Assembly (NCBI GenBank): GCA_021831565.1
Contig: JAKBMM010000001.1
Span: 1 to 64,000 of the forward strand
Length of the DNA stretch: 64,000 nt
Origin: Planctomycetota bacterium
Lineage (GTDB): Bacteria > Planctomycetota > Phycisphaerae > WQYP01
Direction of reading: 5' to 3'
Below the pieces are notes generated by a model that was not told the origin of the DNA, did not search any database, and was given only the letters and a program-made list of their open reading frames with translations. Shown here piece after piece: positions 8,533-18,100 of this stretch. Each line of letters begins with the position of its first letter. Position 1 is the stretch's first letter. The position numbers and the translations under genes were made by a program.

Positions 8533-10458
8533 CTATTTCGTCGCCGAAGGTCGAAGGTGGCGGAAGGAGTTCACATTCGTAATCAGCGTGATGCGCACCG
8601 GCCGGCCCTTGGCCATCTTGATCCCATTGAACCAATCGCGGCGAAAAAGTATGACCCGATGCGCCCGCATGTATTTTAACACGCGACGATCCACCAGGAC
8701 ACAGTAAGGGGGCAGTCTTTTTTTCGATGGGGCGCCACGGATCAAAAATGGAACTTTAGCCAGAAGTTGTTGCGGGCTGGAAAAAAGCCGGATGTTCCCA
8801 CCGCTGTAGAACACCAGCGTCGGCTCGATATAGCCGGCTGCCGCCAGATGAAAACCACGACCGGCCAACTGACGCATTTCCCTTCCCGCCTGCCGGCTGA
8901 TTTGCAGCGACTTGATCGCGGGAAGGGAGAGGGTGTCAGCCAGCAGCAGCGCCAAGCCGAAGGTTAGCACCGTCACATAAGGCCATGCCGGCCGGTTCCA
9001 GGCAATTGCTCCGGCAAAACCCGTGGCGGCCAGTGCGGCCGCGGTGGGGGCGACCAGAAGAAATGTGCGCTCCTGGTGTGGCGCCAAGAAGAACCATGTT
9101 GCGATCATAAGGCCCGCGCTTAGAACGATCCACACTCCCATCCACACCCAGCGTGCCGCGGCGAACCATTTCGCGGCCAGCACATCGGTAAGCCGGTGCC
9201 AGCTTTGCACCAGAGTATCGGCGCAGAGGATCATCATCGGTATGAACAGCGGCAGCACGTACTGAACCATCTTGGTGACGATCAATTCAAAAATAATCCA
9301 TGCCGGTACGATCCACGCCAACAGAAACTGGTAGGGCGTTGGATCAATCATAATCGCTGTTTTGCCCCGCACGCGGCGTACGGTATGGAAAGCCGCCGGA
9401 ACCAGCAGGACGCTCCACGGCCAGAAGGTTCCCCACACTACGGCCAGATAAAAGCCCGGCGGTTCGCCATGGCTCTGCAGGCCGCTGGTGGTCCGCGCAA
9501 CCAAGTTCTGCCAGAGCATTTCCTCGATCAACTTGCCGTTGGTTTGAATCCAGGCGGCAATAAACCATGGCAGAATCAGACCGATCAGAATAATCAAGCC
9601 CAGCCGCGGTCGCAGCGAACGCCACCGTCGCCAGTCGCCACCGGCAATAGATTTCCAGACAGTGCCGGGCAAGGCGAATATCTTTTCGCCCCAACCCAAC
9701 TTCCGCCATTGGCGCCATTGGACGGGCCAGGAACCCGTGGCGATGGAGAGGGCAATCATCGTGCTGAAAACGAATATGGGTGTGACGCCCTTGGTCAATA
9801 TGCCGGCCGCGATGGCGAACCAGAAAACCAGAACGGTCCGGAGCGATATGGCGCCGGCTTGCGTCGGTTGCGCCTCATTGAGAATACCGCCGCCATCGAC
9901 GTCATAAAGCAATTGTGCCCGCGGCCGCAGGCGCGGCGCTCCCCGGCTCGCCGGGATTTGTGATTGATCCCACGCCGACCAGGCGCAGGCCATGGCCAGG
10001 GTGGTAAAGAAAATCATGGTGGAATCGGCGGTGGCCAGGCGTGTTTCAACAAAAAACAGCGCGCATACCGATAGCATCAAGGCGGAGAGAATACCGGTAG
10101 CGCGGCCAAAGCGTTTGCCGGCCATCCCATACACCAGCAGCAGCGTCAGGGAGCCAAAAACCACGCTGGGCAACCGTGCCGCCATTCCATTGACGCCCAG
10201 CACGGCATAGGCGGCGTCCATCAACCAGTAAATGATTGGTGGTTTGTCGGGGCGAAGTACTCCGTCGAAACGCGGTACGATGAAATTGTGGCTCAGAAGC
10301 ATTTCCCGGGCGGCTTGCGCGAACCGCGGCTCGTCGCGGTCAAACAAGGCTATACGCTGCAAACCAGGCAGATACAGTACTCCCGCCACCAGCAGAATCA
10401 GCAGCACATCTTCCCAGTTCCACCAGCGCCGCGTATTCCTGATCTTGAGTTGCTTCAC
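8533..10458 (-). CDS. ArnT/PMT-like membrane glycosyltransferase (GT39/GT83 type)
   Basis: The 641-residue protein has an N-terminal membrane segment followed by the family's acidic motif FDRDEPRFAQAAREML (about residues 39-54). The first luminal loop then reads VPRFDGVLRPDKPPIIYWL. About ten further hydrophobic segments follow, and a soluble C-terminal part of about 130 residues. These enzymes move sugars or aminoarabinose from polyprenyl-phosphate carriers to lipid or protein on the outer face of the inner membrane. The DE pair and the KPP motif favour the ArnT-like branch. The acceptor is unknown. There is no arn operon nearby. It is divergent from hpt and transcribed away from it. Confidence 0.85.
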   Translation of the reverse strand: MKQLKIRNTRRWWNWEDVLLILLVAGVLYLPGLQRIALFDRDEPRFAQAAREMLLSHNFIVPRFDGVLRPDKPPIIYWLMDAAYAVLGVNGMAARLPSVVFGSLTLLLVYGMAGKRFGRATGILSALMLSVCALFFVETRLATADSTMIFFTTLAMACAWSAWDQSQIPASRGAPRLRPRAQLLYDVDGGGILNEAQPTQAGAISLRTVLVFWFAIAAGILTKGVTPIFVFSTMIALSIATGSWPVQWRQWRKLGWGEKIFALPGTVWKSIAGGDWRRWRSLRPRLGLIILIGLILPWFIAAWIQTNGKLIEEMLWQNLVARTTSGLQSHGEPPGFYLAVVWGTFWPWSVLLVPAAFHTVRRVRGKTAIMIDPTPYQFLLAWIVPAWIIFELIVTKMVQYVLPLFIPMMILCADTLVQSWHRLTDVLAAKWFAAARWVWMGVWIVLSAGLMIATWFFLAPHQERTFLLVAPTAAALAATGFAGAIAWNRPAWPYVTVLTFGLALLLADTLSLPAIKSLQISRQAGREMRQLAGRGFHLAAAGYIEPTLVFYSGGNIRLFSSPQQLLAKVPFLIRGAPSKKRLPPYCVLVDRRVLKYMRAHRVILFRRDWFNGIKMAKGRPVRITLITNVNSFRHLRPSATK

Positions 10459-10656
10459 GTGCGGGATATCCCATGAAGTACATTCCGTTTACCGATACCA
10501 AACTATACGGCCCGCCGGGAATTCCGGCCAGAGCGACCGGAGCATGGCGTGAATCATGGCATGACGCGAATAAACAGGTGCAGGGTGCCCTAAGCTTTAT
10601 ACTCGGGTGGCCATGCTGGCGAATGTGGCGGGAGGTTATTATTGACCTACCGGTTC

Positions 10657-10682
10657 GGCTCGCCGAAGTCCGCCGGTGAGCC
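10657..10682 (+). other. Hairpin in the leader of hpt
   Basis: GGCTCGCCG and CGGTGAGCC pair over nine positions (one G-U pair) around an 8-nt loop, 45 nt before the hpt start. No T-tract follows. The rest of the 269-bp divergent region (10459-10727) holds nothing else that I can name. Confidence 0.35.
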
Positions 10683-10727
10683 TAAAGAGCACTCGCCGGG
10701 CCGCTGGCGCAACGCTATTCTTTGGTC

Positions 10728-11273
10728 ATGAACGGCGCGGACTTTGATCGCATATTATTGGATCGTTACACGATCGCGCGCCGCGTGCGCCGGCTGGCGA
10801 ACCAGATCGCCGCGGCGTACCAGGGCAAGGAACTGGTGATTGTACCGGTATTGACCGGATCCATTATATTTCTGGCGGACCTGGTACGCCGCCTGCCGTT
10901 GAAAATGCGTGTGGATGTGGTGGCGGTATCGAGTTATCCCGGCCGGAGTACAAAAAGCCGCCGGCCGCGGGTGTTGTTGCCCGGCGCCATGCCGTTGGTT
11001 GGCCGGCATGTACTGATTCTTGATGATATTCTCGAAAGCGGCCAAAGCATCGAAGCGGTCGGTCGATTGTTACGGCAGCGCGGCGCGGCATCCATTCGTA
11101 CTTGCGTGCTGCTGCGCAAAGCCTGCGCCAGGCGGGCGGGATGGGGTGCTGATTTCATCGGCTTCGATATTCCCGATGATTTTGTGGTCGGATATGGAAT
11201 GGACTTCAACCATTACTATCGGAATCTGCCAGATGTCGCGGTGCTCAAATCCCGTGCTCAAGGCCCGCGGTGA
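10728..11273 (+). CDS. hpt: Hypoxanthine phosphoribosyltransferase
   Basis: The 181-residue protein shows the purine phosphoribosyltransferase fold. VIVPVLTGSIIFLADLVRRL precedes the PRPP-binding loop HVLILDDILESGQSIEAV (family consensus VxxxDDixdtGxT). The end has VGYGMDFNHYYRNLPDV, the hallmark of bacterial Hpt (VGYGLDYxxxYRNLPyI). It salvages hypoxanthine and guanine with PRPP to IMP and GMP. The loop has ESGQS instead of the usual DTGLT, a conservative variant. ATG 10728 is chosen over TTG 10722. The gene stands alone in the plus direction before the promoter at 11349. Confidence 0.93.
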   Translation: MNGADFDRILLDRYTIARRVRRLANQIAAAYQGKELVIVPVLTGSIIFLADLVRRLPLKMRVDVVAVSSYPGRSTKSRRPRVLLPGAMPLVGRHVLILDDILESGQSIEAVGRLLRQRGAASIRTCVLLRKACARRAGWGADFIGFDIPDDFVVGYGMDFNHYYRNLPDVAVLKSRAQGPR

Positions 11274-11348
11274 AAACGGCCACCCTTCGCCGAAAAATAC
11301 GGAGATATTCACCCGGCAAAAAACTCCGCCACAACCTCCGCCACGATC

Positions 11349-11377
11349 TTGACAGATATTTTTCCACCGGTTAATGA
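11349..11377 (+). promoter_or_regulatory. Sigma-70-like promoter for the 11.5-13.7 kb operon
   Basis: TTGACA (11349-11354), a 17-nt spacer and TAATGA (11372-11377) form a near-consensus promoter. The start of the next gene is at 11526. The leader carries an inverted repeat GCGTTCCT-A-AGGAACGC (11479-11495) flanked by CCGGC/CCGGC, close to the ribosome binding site GGGAGA. Confidence 0.7.
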
Positions 11378-11525
11378 CGGATTCATGGAGTCGGCCCGCG
11401 TTTATTCGCAGGCAGGGTACTCCGCCCACAAGGGTTGCCGGCCCCTAAACTCACCAGGGCACTATAACTACACCGGCAGCGTTCCTAAGGAACGCCGGCA
11501 TTCGGATGTTGGGAGATCAATAACC

Positions 11526-12533
11526 ATGACGCCGATCGAACGCGTGAACGCCGTGTTGGCTCGCCAGCGACCGGACCGTCCTCCTTTTAGCTTCTGGCAT
11601 CATTTTGAGTCGAAGCAAGCGGCGGGTACGGCCGCTCTCCAGGCCCATCTGGATCTTCTTGAGAAGTTCGACCTGGACTTTCTCAAGGTGATGAACGACA
11701 ACCCGTATCCGCATCCGGGCCGTATAGAGTCGGTGGAAGATCTGGCTTCGCTGGCTGACTTGCGGGGCGATGAAGCGGGATTCGGCGAACAACTCTCGCT
11801 CCTTGAATCGCTCCGGACGAAAGTGGCGGGCCGGGTTTATCTGGCCACGACTCTCTTCAATGCCTGGGCAGTGCTGCGGCGGTTGATCTCGCCCCCGGCC
11901 ACCCATGGGCCGCCGAACTTAGGCGGCGCTCCGGATGGTCCCAGTGAGTGGATCAAAAAGGCATACGCCGGCCATCCGGAGCAGGTGATCCAAGCCTTGC
12001 GGACTATCGGCGCCAATCTGGCGCGTTTTGCTGCTCTCTGCGTGCGGGCCGGTGCGGACGGTATCTATTTGTCGGTTCGGGACGATTGGGTTGATACGCC
12101 GGACATCCTCCAGAAAGGCACAAGTCTATACGCCGATATTGTGCGCCCGACAGACCTGGCGATTTTGCAGGCGGTGCAAGGCGCCAGGCTCAATATCCTG
12201 CACGTTTGCGGCAGGTCCGTGAATTTTGGTGCCTTTAGCCAATATCCGATACCGGTGATTAATTGGGCGGACCGAGCCGCAGGACCGACTATTACCGCAG
12301 TCAAAGACTGGCTGCAACCAGCTATTTGCGCAGGGGTGGACAATCTTGCCACCTTACCAAATGGAAGCCCCCAGGACGTAGAGCGAGAAGTTGCAGATAC
12401 TCTCCGACAGGCTGGCGCCCGGCCCATGATGATTGCTCCAGGCTGCACTTTCGATCCGAATCGGGTGCCGTTGGCGAATCTGCAGGCTCTGGGACGGACA
12501 GTCCGGCGTGCCGTCTATCACGAACCGGTGTAA
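11526..12533 (+). CDS. Uroporphyrinogen decarboxylase-fold protein, probably a methyltransferase-type member (not HemE)
   Basis: The 335-residue protein starts MTPIERVNAVLARQRPDRPP, the usual opening of the URO-D superfamily. The HemE-specific RxPVWxMRQAGR block is missing. Instead it has ILHVCGRSV (about residues 222-230) and IAPGCTFDPN near the end. This is the HxC...C pattern that holds zinc in MtaA/CmuA-type methyl-corrinoid:thiol methyltransferases. The active-site stretch ADGIYLSVRDDWV is also in place. The start ATG 11526 has GGGAGA upstream. It is the first gene after the 11349 promoter and lies 2 nt before the PAP2 gene, so the two are co-transcribed. The methyl donor and acceptor are unknown. 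Confidence 0.75.
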   Translation: MTPIERVNAVLARQRPDRPPFSFWHHFESKQAAGTAALQAHLDLLEKFDLDFLKVMNDNPYPHPGRIESVEDLASLADLRGDEAGFGEQLSLLESLRTKVAGRVYLATTLFNAWAVLRRLISPPATHGPPNLGGAPDGPSEWIKKAYAGHPEQVIQALRTIGANLARFAALCVRAGADGIYLSVRDDWVDTPDILQKGTSLYADIVRPTDLAILQAVQGARLNILHVCGRSVNFGAFSQYPIPVINWADRAAGPTITAVKDWLQPAICAGVDNLATLPNGSPQDVEREVADTLRQAGARPMMIAPGCTFDPNRVPLANLQALGRTVRRAVYHEPV

Positions 12534-12535
12534 AT

Positions 12536-13249
12536 ATGAGCGAATCATCCGTAAAAACCCCCAAGACGATCTGGCATCAGCCGCCGCCGGTTCATTTTGA
12601 TTCTGCATGGCCACGGTGGACCAAATACCTGTTTTGCCTGATTTTGTTGGTGATTGCTTTCCCCTTTGACAAGACCGTCGGCCAATGGGCGCTGGGCAAC
12701 CCAATTGTATTCAAATCCGACATCAATCTCGAAATGATCATGCTGATGCAGTGGGGCCAGTGGACTTGCTCGATCCTGGTTATTGTTGCTGTGGCTTTAC
12801 TCGATAAACAGGGCAAGGCCCGGGCGATCGCTCTGGGGGTGGGATGCCTGACCGCCGTGGCGCTGTGTTACCTGCTCAAGGGACTTTGCGGCCGGGCGCG
12901 ACCGTGGCTGCTGCACGCGGGGGTCTACGGCTTCTTCGGACCGGCGTATGGTTTTCTGCACGGCGCAGCGTACCAATCGTTTCCCAGCGCCCATACCAGC
13001 GGCGCGTTCGCTCTGGCGGCCGGTCTGGCCTGGTTTTACCCCAATGGTCGGGCGCTGTTCTATGGATTGGCGCTGGATACAGCCTTTCAGCGCGTGATTC
13101 GGCACGCTCACTATCCTTCCGACGTGGTGGCCGGCGCTACTTTAGCGGTCACCGCGGTTCGCAGCGCGTTGTTGTGGAAATGGCCGGGGCGCCTGATCGC
13201 CGCGTTGCCACCGGCCTGGCAGGATTGGATATTTACCGCAAACCAATGA
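12536..13249 (+). CDS. PAP2-family membrane phosphatase
   Basis: The 237-residue protein has about five hydrophobic segments and the three phosphatase motifs: KGLCGRARP (KxxxxxxRP), SFPSAHTSGAF (PSxH) and QRVIRHAHYPSDVVAG (RxxxxxHxxSD). PAP2 enzymes remove phosphate from lipid phosphates such as undecaprenyl pyrophosphate or phosphatidate at the membrane. Two nucleotides separate it from the upstream URO-D-fold gene. Its stop overlaps an ATG (13246), and the true start of the following cbiX-like gene is 18 nt downstream, so the three genes form one operon. Confidence 0.92.
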   Translation: MSESSVKTPKTIWHQPPPVHFDSAWPRWTKYLFCLILLVIAFPFDKTVGQWALGNPIVFKSDINLEMIMLMQWGQWTCSILVIVAVALLDKQGKARAIALGVGCLTAVALCYLLKGLCGRARPWLLHAGVYGFFGPAYGFLHGAAYQSFPSAHTSGAFALAAGLAWFYPNGRALFYGLALDTAFQRVIRHAHYPSDVVAGATLAVTAVRSALLWKWPGRLIAALPPAWQDWIFTANQ

Positions 13250-13266
13250 GGCGCAGGAGCACCGCG

Positions 13267-13746
13267 ATGATAACGCCAAAGAACTCCCCGGAGCGGGTGG
13301 GGATTATTCTGGTCGATCATGGCAGCCGGCTCCCCGCCGCCAATGATATGCTCCATGATGTGGCCGCGATTTTCAAAAAAATATCCGGTTGCGCCATCGT
13401 GGAGCCGGCCCACATGGAACTTGCCCCACCCAGTATCATGCAAGCCTTCGACGCGTGCGTTCGCCAAAGCGTTACACGGGTGGTGGTGCATCCGTATTTC
13501 CTGGCGCCAGGCCGGCACAGCACCACGGATATTCCCCGCCTGGTGCGGGAAGCGGCGGCGGCTCATCCCGGCGTGGCATTTCATGTCACCCCGCCGCTGG
13601 GACGAGAGCGAAAAATCGTCGAGGTGATTCTCCAGCGTGTTCAGGAGTGCGCCGCGAATAACTACGACTGTACACATTGCACATGCAATTCCTGCGACCT
13701 GGTCGGCCGGGCGACCCCCGCGCCCATTCCGAAACACAACGCCTAA
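13267..13746 (+). CDS. CbiX/SirB-like sirohydrochlorin chelatase with a cysteine-rich tail
   Basis: The 159-residue single-domain protein has the CbiX pattern. IILVDHGSRLPAANDML carries the first metal-binding histidine, EPAHMELAPPSIMQAF the next block, and VVVHPYFLAPGRH follows. CbiX inserts cobalt, and SirB inserts iron, into sirohydrochlorin. The C-terminal part contains CAANNYDCTHCTCNSC, a dense cysteine cluster. Some CbiX proteins have an extra MxCxxC motif with a 4Fe-4S cluster, so a metal or cluster role is plausible here. The start is ATG 13267 with AGGAG 7-8 nt before it, rather than ATG 13246. The iron-chelatase version would feed the siroheme used by the AhbC/AhbD-like pair. Confidence 0.82.
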   Translation: MITPKNSPERVGIILVDHGSRLPAANDMLHDVAAIFKKISGCAIVEPAHMELAPPSIMQAFDACVRQSVTRVVVHPYFLAPGRHSTTDIPRLVREAAAAHPGVAFHVTPPLGRERKIVEVILQRVQECAANNYDCTHCTCNSCDLVGRATPAPIPKHNA

Positions 13747-13850
13747 AGTACATCTGCGGGAACTAAAAAAGATTATAATTTCCAAATGATTTTAGAAGAT
13801 AGAGAAGATAGCCAGGCTATTTTCTCAAACAGACCTTTTGGAGCATCTTC

Positions 13851-15056
13851 ATGCAGTTTGCCCAACGACTCGATGTGGTCGGAGAATCCGTCACCTTGGC
13901 CGTCACCGCCCATGCCGCGCAACTTCGCCGCCAGGGAATCGATGTGGTGAGTTTCGGCGCCGGCGAGCCGGACTTTGACACGCCCGCCCCCATCAAGCAA
14001 ATCGCCATCGACGCCCTGCTGGCCGGAAAAACCAAGTATGAGCCAACCGCCGGCACCCCCGAAGCCCGCCAGGCGATCGCCGATAAACTCGCCCAATTCA
14101 ACAAACTCGCCTATTCGCCGGAGCAGGTCATTGTTTCAGTGGGGGGGAAACATTCCCTTTACCTGGCCATGATGGCGGTACTTAATACCGGCGACGAAGT
14201 CATTCTTCCGGCGCCTTACTGGGTGAGTTATCCGGCCATGGTCAAGCTGGCTGGCGGCGTACCCGTGGTAGTTCGCGGGCGTCCGGAAAAGAATTTCAAA
14301 ATCACGCCGGATCAACTCGCCGCCGCAATCACCCCGCGCACCAGGATGTTCATCATCAATTCGCCGAGCAATCCCGGCGGTCACACCTACCATCCCCACG
14401 AACTTGCGGCGCTGGCCGAGGTAATCGCCTCCCATGCCGACATCTGGGTGTGCAGTGATGAAATTTACGAGCGACTAATTTTCGGGGAGCAGAAAACCTG
14501 CTCCTGGGCCGCCCTGGATTTTGCCCGCTGGAAAGATCGTACCATCACCTGCAACTGTCTGAGCAAGACTTACGCCATGACCGGCTGGCGCATCGGCTAT
14601 ACCGCCGGTCCCCGGCCGCTCATCGATGCGATGAACAAACTCCAAAGCCAGATGACCAGCAACATCACCAGTTTCTGCATGCCGGCCATCGTTGAGGCGC
14701 TGGGCAACTCCGCGCTGGAACTGGAGGTTGAAAAAATGCGATCGGCGTTTGAAAAACGCGGAGAGTATATGTGGCAACGTCTTAACGCCATCCCCGGCTT
14801 TTCCTGTGTGCGACCCACCGGCGCGTTTTACGCATTTGCCGGCATTGGCGGCGCACTGGGCCGACCACTGGGTAAGGCAAAAACTCCCGTCCGGGACGCC
14901 GCCGAGTTCTGCCGGAGGGTTCTGGATGAAGTTCATGTCGCCCTGGTGCCGGGGAATGACTTCGGCTTTTGCGACCATGTGCGGCTGAGTTTCGCCACCA
15001 GCATGGAAAATATCAATAAGGGCCTGGATCGTCTGGAAGGTTTTTTGAGACTTTAG
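13851..15056 (+). CDS. Class I pyridoxal-phosphate aminotransferase (aspartate aminotransferase, AspC/AspB type Ib)
   Basis: The 401-residue protein opens with FAQRLDVVGESVTLAVTAHA, SFGAGEPDFDTP and TKYEPTAGTPEARQAIADKL, the fold-type I subgroup Ib pattern. The PLP lysine lies in NCLSKTYAMTGWRIGY (about residue 241), with NSPSNPGG and SDEIYERLIF before it. The end has FCDHVRLSFATSMENI, with the substrate-binding arginine. It is expected to make aspartate from oxaloacetate using glutamate. Prephenate or other amino acids are possible alternatives. GGAG precedes the ATG. A G7 tract lies at 14141-14147. It is 104 nt from the cbiX-like gene and converges on the GGDEF-EAL gene. Confidence 0.93.
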   Translation: MQFAQRLDVVGESVTLAVTAHAAQLRRQGIDVVSFGAGEPDFDTPAPIKQIAIDALLAGKTKYEPTAGTPEARQAIADKLAQFNKLAYSPEQVIVSVGGKHSLYLAMMAVLNTGDEVILPAPYWVSYPAMVKLAGGVPVVVRGRPEKNFKITPDQLAAAITPRTRMFIINSPSNPGGHTYHPHELAALAEVIASHADIWVCSDEIYERLIFGEQKTCSWAALDFARWKDRTITCNCLSKTYAMTGWRIGYTAGPRPLIDAMNKLQSQMTSNITSFCMPAIVEALGNSALELEVEKMRSAFEKRGEYMWQRLNAIPGFSCVRPTGAFYAFAGIGGALGRPLGKAKTPVRDAAEFCRRVLDEVHVALVPGNDFGFCDHVRLSFATSMENINKGLDRLEGFLRL

Positions 15057-15137
15057 ACCGGAGCTTAGCCGTTAAAACTTGTTTCAAGTGCGGCGCCTCA
15101 TGCAATCGCGGCCGCAAGGGTGGCGGGGGGGCGATCT

Positions 15138-18100
15138 TTATCCCGTGACCTGCGGTGTGTTTTCCAGCGCTGGGACCGGCGATTCCGGCGAATCCATGCG
15201 GCGTCCTTCCGAAAGCATACAGGCGAACTCCTCCGCCGGAACCGGCTTGCTGAAGTAGAAACCTTGCATGGCCTGGCATCCGAGCAGTTTAAGCAAGGCA
15301 ACCTGTTCAGCTTTTTCCACGCCTTCGGCAATGGTGCGCAGGTGAAGGTTGTCAGCCAGGTCGACGATGGTATCCACCACGGCCAGGTCTTTCGGATCGT
15401 CAATCATGTCGCGCACGAACAGGTTGTCAATCTTAAGCGTATCGATGGGGAACCTGGTCAGATAACTCAGACTCGAATAACCCGTTCCAAAATCATCCAG
15501 TGAGATGCGAATGCCGGCATTCTTGATGTCCATCAGTCGCGCCGGCAGCGTCTGGGTCTGCGCCATCAGGGTGCTCTCGGTTATTTCCAGTTCCAGCAGG
15601 TTCGGAGCCAGACCGGTCTGGCTAAGAATCCGCCGGATCGTTTCCGGCAGCGCGGCGTCGCGGCACTGCATGGCCGAAAGATTCACCGCCACCGGCACCA
15701 CCGGCAGCCCCGCCTGCTGCCAGCGGCGGTTCTGCCCGCAGGCTTCGCGGAGAATCCAGTTGCCCAGAGGGACGATCAGTCCCTTTTCCTCCGCCAGGGG
15801 AATGAACATGTCCGGCGGCACGAGGCCGCGTTCGGGGTGTTGCCAGCGGACCAGCGCCTCCGCGCCGATGATCCGGCCGCTTTGCAAATCCACCTGCGGC
15901 TGATAATGCAAAACAAACGATTCCTTGCGTATGGCGTCGCGCAGATCGTTCTCCAGACGAATAAACTCCACCGCCGCGGCGTGCATTTCGGGAGTGTGAA
16001 ACGCCGCGTTGTTTCGGCCTTCTTCTTTCACCTTGTAGAGAGCCTCGTCGGCGGTGCGCATCAGCACGCCGCCATCGGTTCCATCACGCGGATAAATACT
16101 CATGCCGATGCTGCACGTGACGTGAAACGTGTGATCGGAGATGATGAAAGGCTCACTCATCGCCTGGATGATTTTTCGGGCCGGCGCCGCCACGTCGGAA
16201 GGCGAGTGGGGATCGATCACGAGTACGATGAATTCATCGCCGCCCAGGCGGGCCACCGTGTCTTCGGCGCGCAGCGAGGAGCGGATGCGCATCGCCGCGC
16301 TCTGGAGCAACTCGTCGCCAAAATCATGGCCCAGGGTGTCGTTGACGTTCTTGAAATTGTCCAGATCGATGAAAATCACTCCCACCATGGCATTATGGCG
16401 ATGCGCGTGGCGTATGGCCTGGTCGAGACGGTCGATCAACAGCGTGCGGTTGGGCAGACCGGTCAGAGAATCGTGATAAGCCAGGTAGCGGATGCGGTCC
16501 TCCGCCGCTTTTCTCTCACTGGCATCCCGAAAAACGCCCAGGATCAAGTGTTTGCCGCGTAATTCCACGCGCGATTCCACCGTGTCTACGGGGAAGCAGT
16601 GGCGATCTTTGCGAATCGCCATGATGCTCGAATCGACGCGCTCGCCGGTGCGGATGATGCGCTCGTACCGCGCCAGCGCTTCCCACCGGCTTTCCGGCGG
16701 AAAAAGAAGTTCCGCGTCCAGTCCCAGCAGTTCCTCCCGCGTGTAGCCGAATTGTTCGAGGGCGCGGCGATTGACCTCTATAATTTTTCCGCCGCTTTCC
16801 ATAAGCACGATCGCATCGCCGGCGCCCTCCATGACCAGGTGGTAACGTTGTTCGGAATCGCGCAGGGCGTGTTCGGCGGCCTTGCGCAGATTTTCACGAT
16901 GCAGTTCGTCGAGCGCGAACGAGACGCAGTTGGCGATATCCATAAGCAGACTCTTCAGCTGCGGATCAAAGGCGTTGCGGGTGTTGGAGTACGTGATGAT
17001 CAAACCCGCCACGGCGCCATTGCGGTGCAGGGGAAAAGACGCCGCCGCTTGCAGACCGAAGTGTTTCATCTCGCAGCGCAGCGATTTTTCCATCGGAACC
17101 GGGGGCATATTGTTAAGAACCGGCAGGCCGTTGTGTGCCGCCGGCGCCGCCTGTTCGTTGGTTGCGGCGGCGCAAAGATCATTAATGACGATGGGCTGGT
17201 CTGAAAGAGCCGCATTCCGCAGGGGCAGACAGGCCTGATGGGAGCAATTTTTTCCCCGCAGGCAGGTTGTTCTGATGAAATTGGCGGCCCTTCCTGCAAA
17301 CGCGCTGGGAGTCAGCGCGCCGGTGACGGGGTCCGTCAGTGAAATACAGACCAGCTCAAATCGCCCCGATTCGACGGTCAAACGGCACACTTCAGAGAGC
17401 AGTTCGTCCTGTTGGCAGCGATGGGCGATCAGGTTGTTGATGTGGCTCAAAGCCGCGTACATATCTTTAAGATGCCTCATGCGACGTTCGGCGCCGATCC
17501 GTTCAATAATGGCGCCCACCATGGATTGGTACATCGCGACGAATAAAAAAATGCTCACGCCGCCCACCAGCAGGGTCATGAACAAACTGAAATACAAATA
17601 CCAGCGCAGGGTTGCCACCCGCGCGGCGAAGATCGCCGCCAGGCGGCTCAGGCAGTCATTGGAAAGGGCAACGATGTTTTTTCCCATCGCGTTGGTCAGA
17701 TGGTTGAATTGGTTCGGATTCCACGAACGCGGTTGGAATGTCGCTTCGTCGTTGAACGTCGCGGATAGTTGCCGGGCCTGGATGCGCATGGCGTCCAGGC
17801 GCGGTCCGGTCTGTGAGGCAAGGCGTGGTTCAGTGGAAAAGGTCTCGCTAAGATCATGACGTATTGTGGCGATGTTGTTCCATTGGATAAGCGATACCTG
17901 GCGGCGAATGGTCGCATACCATGTGCCGGCCGGCAACGCAGGTGTCCGGGCGATATCGTCGCGTAAATGCGCCAGCCGGACCAGTAAAGTGGGAACCTGT
18001 ACACATACAACATCGATCTGGTAAATGCTGTTCAGGTGCCGGTCGGATTCCAACCCCGCATAATCCGAGGCGTGCTGGAGGAGATTCCAAAGATCAGTCA

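Noticed and set aside
11526-12533. HemE (true uroporphyrinogen decarboxylase)
   Set aside because: The HemE substrate block is absent and methyltransferase-type zinc ligands are present.
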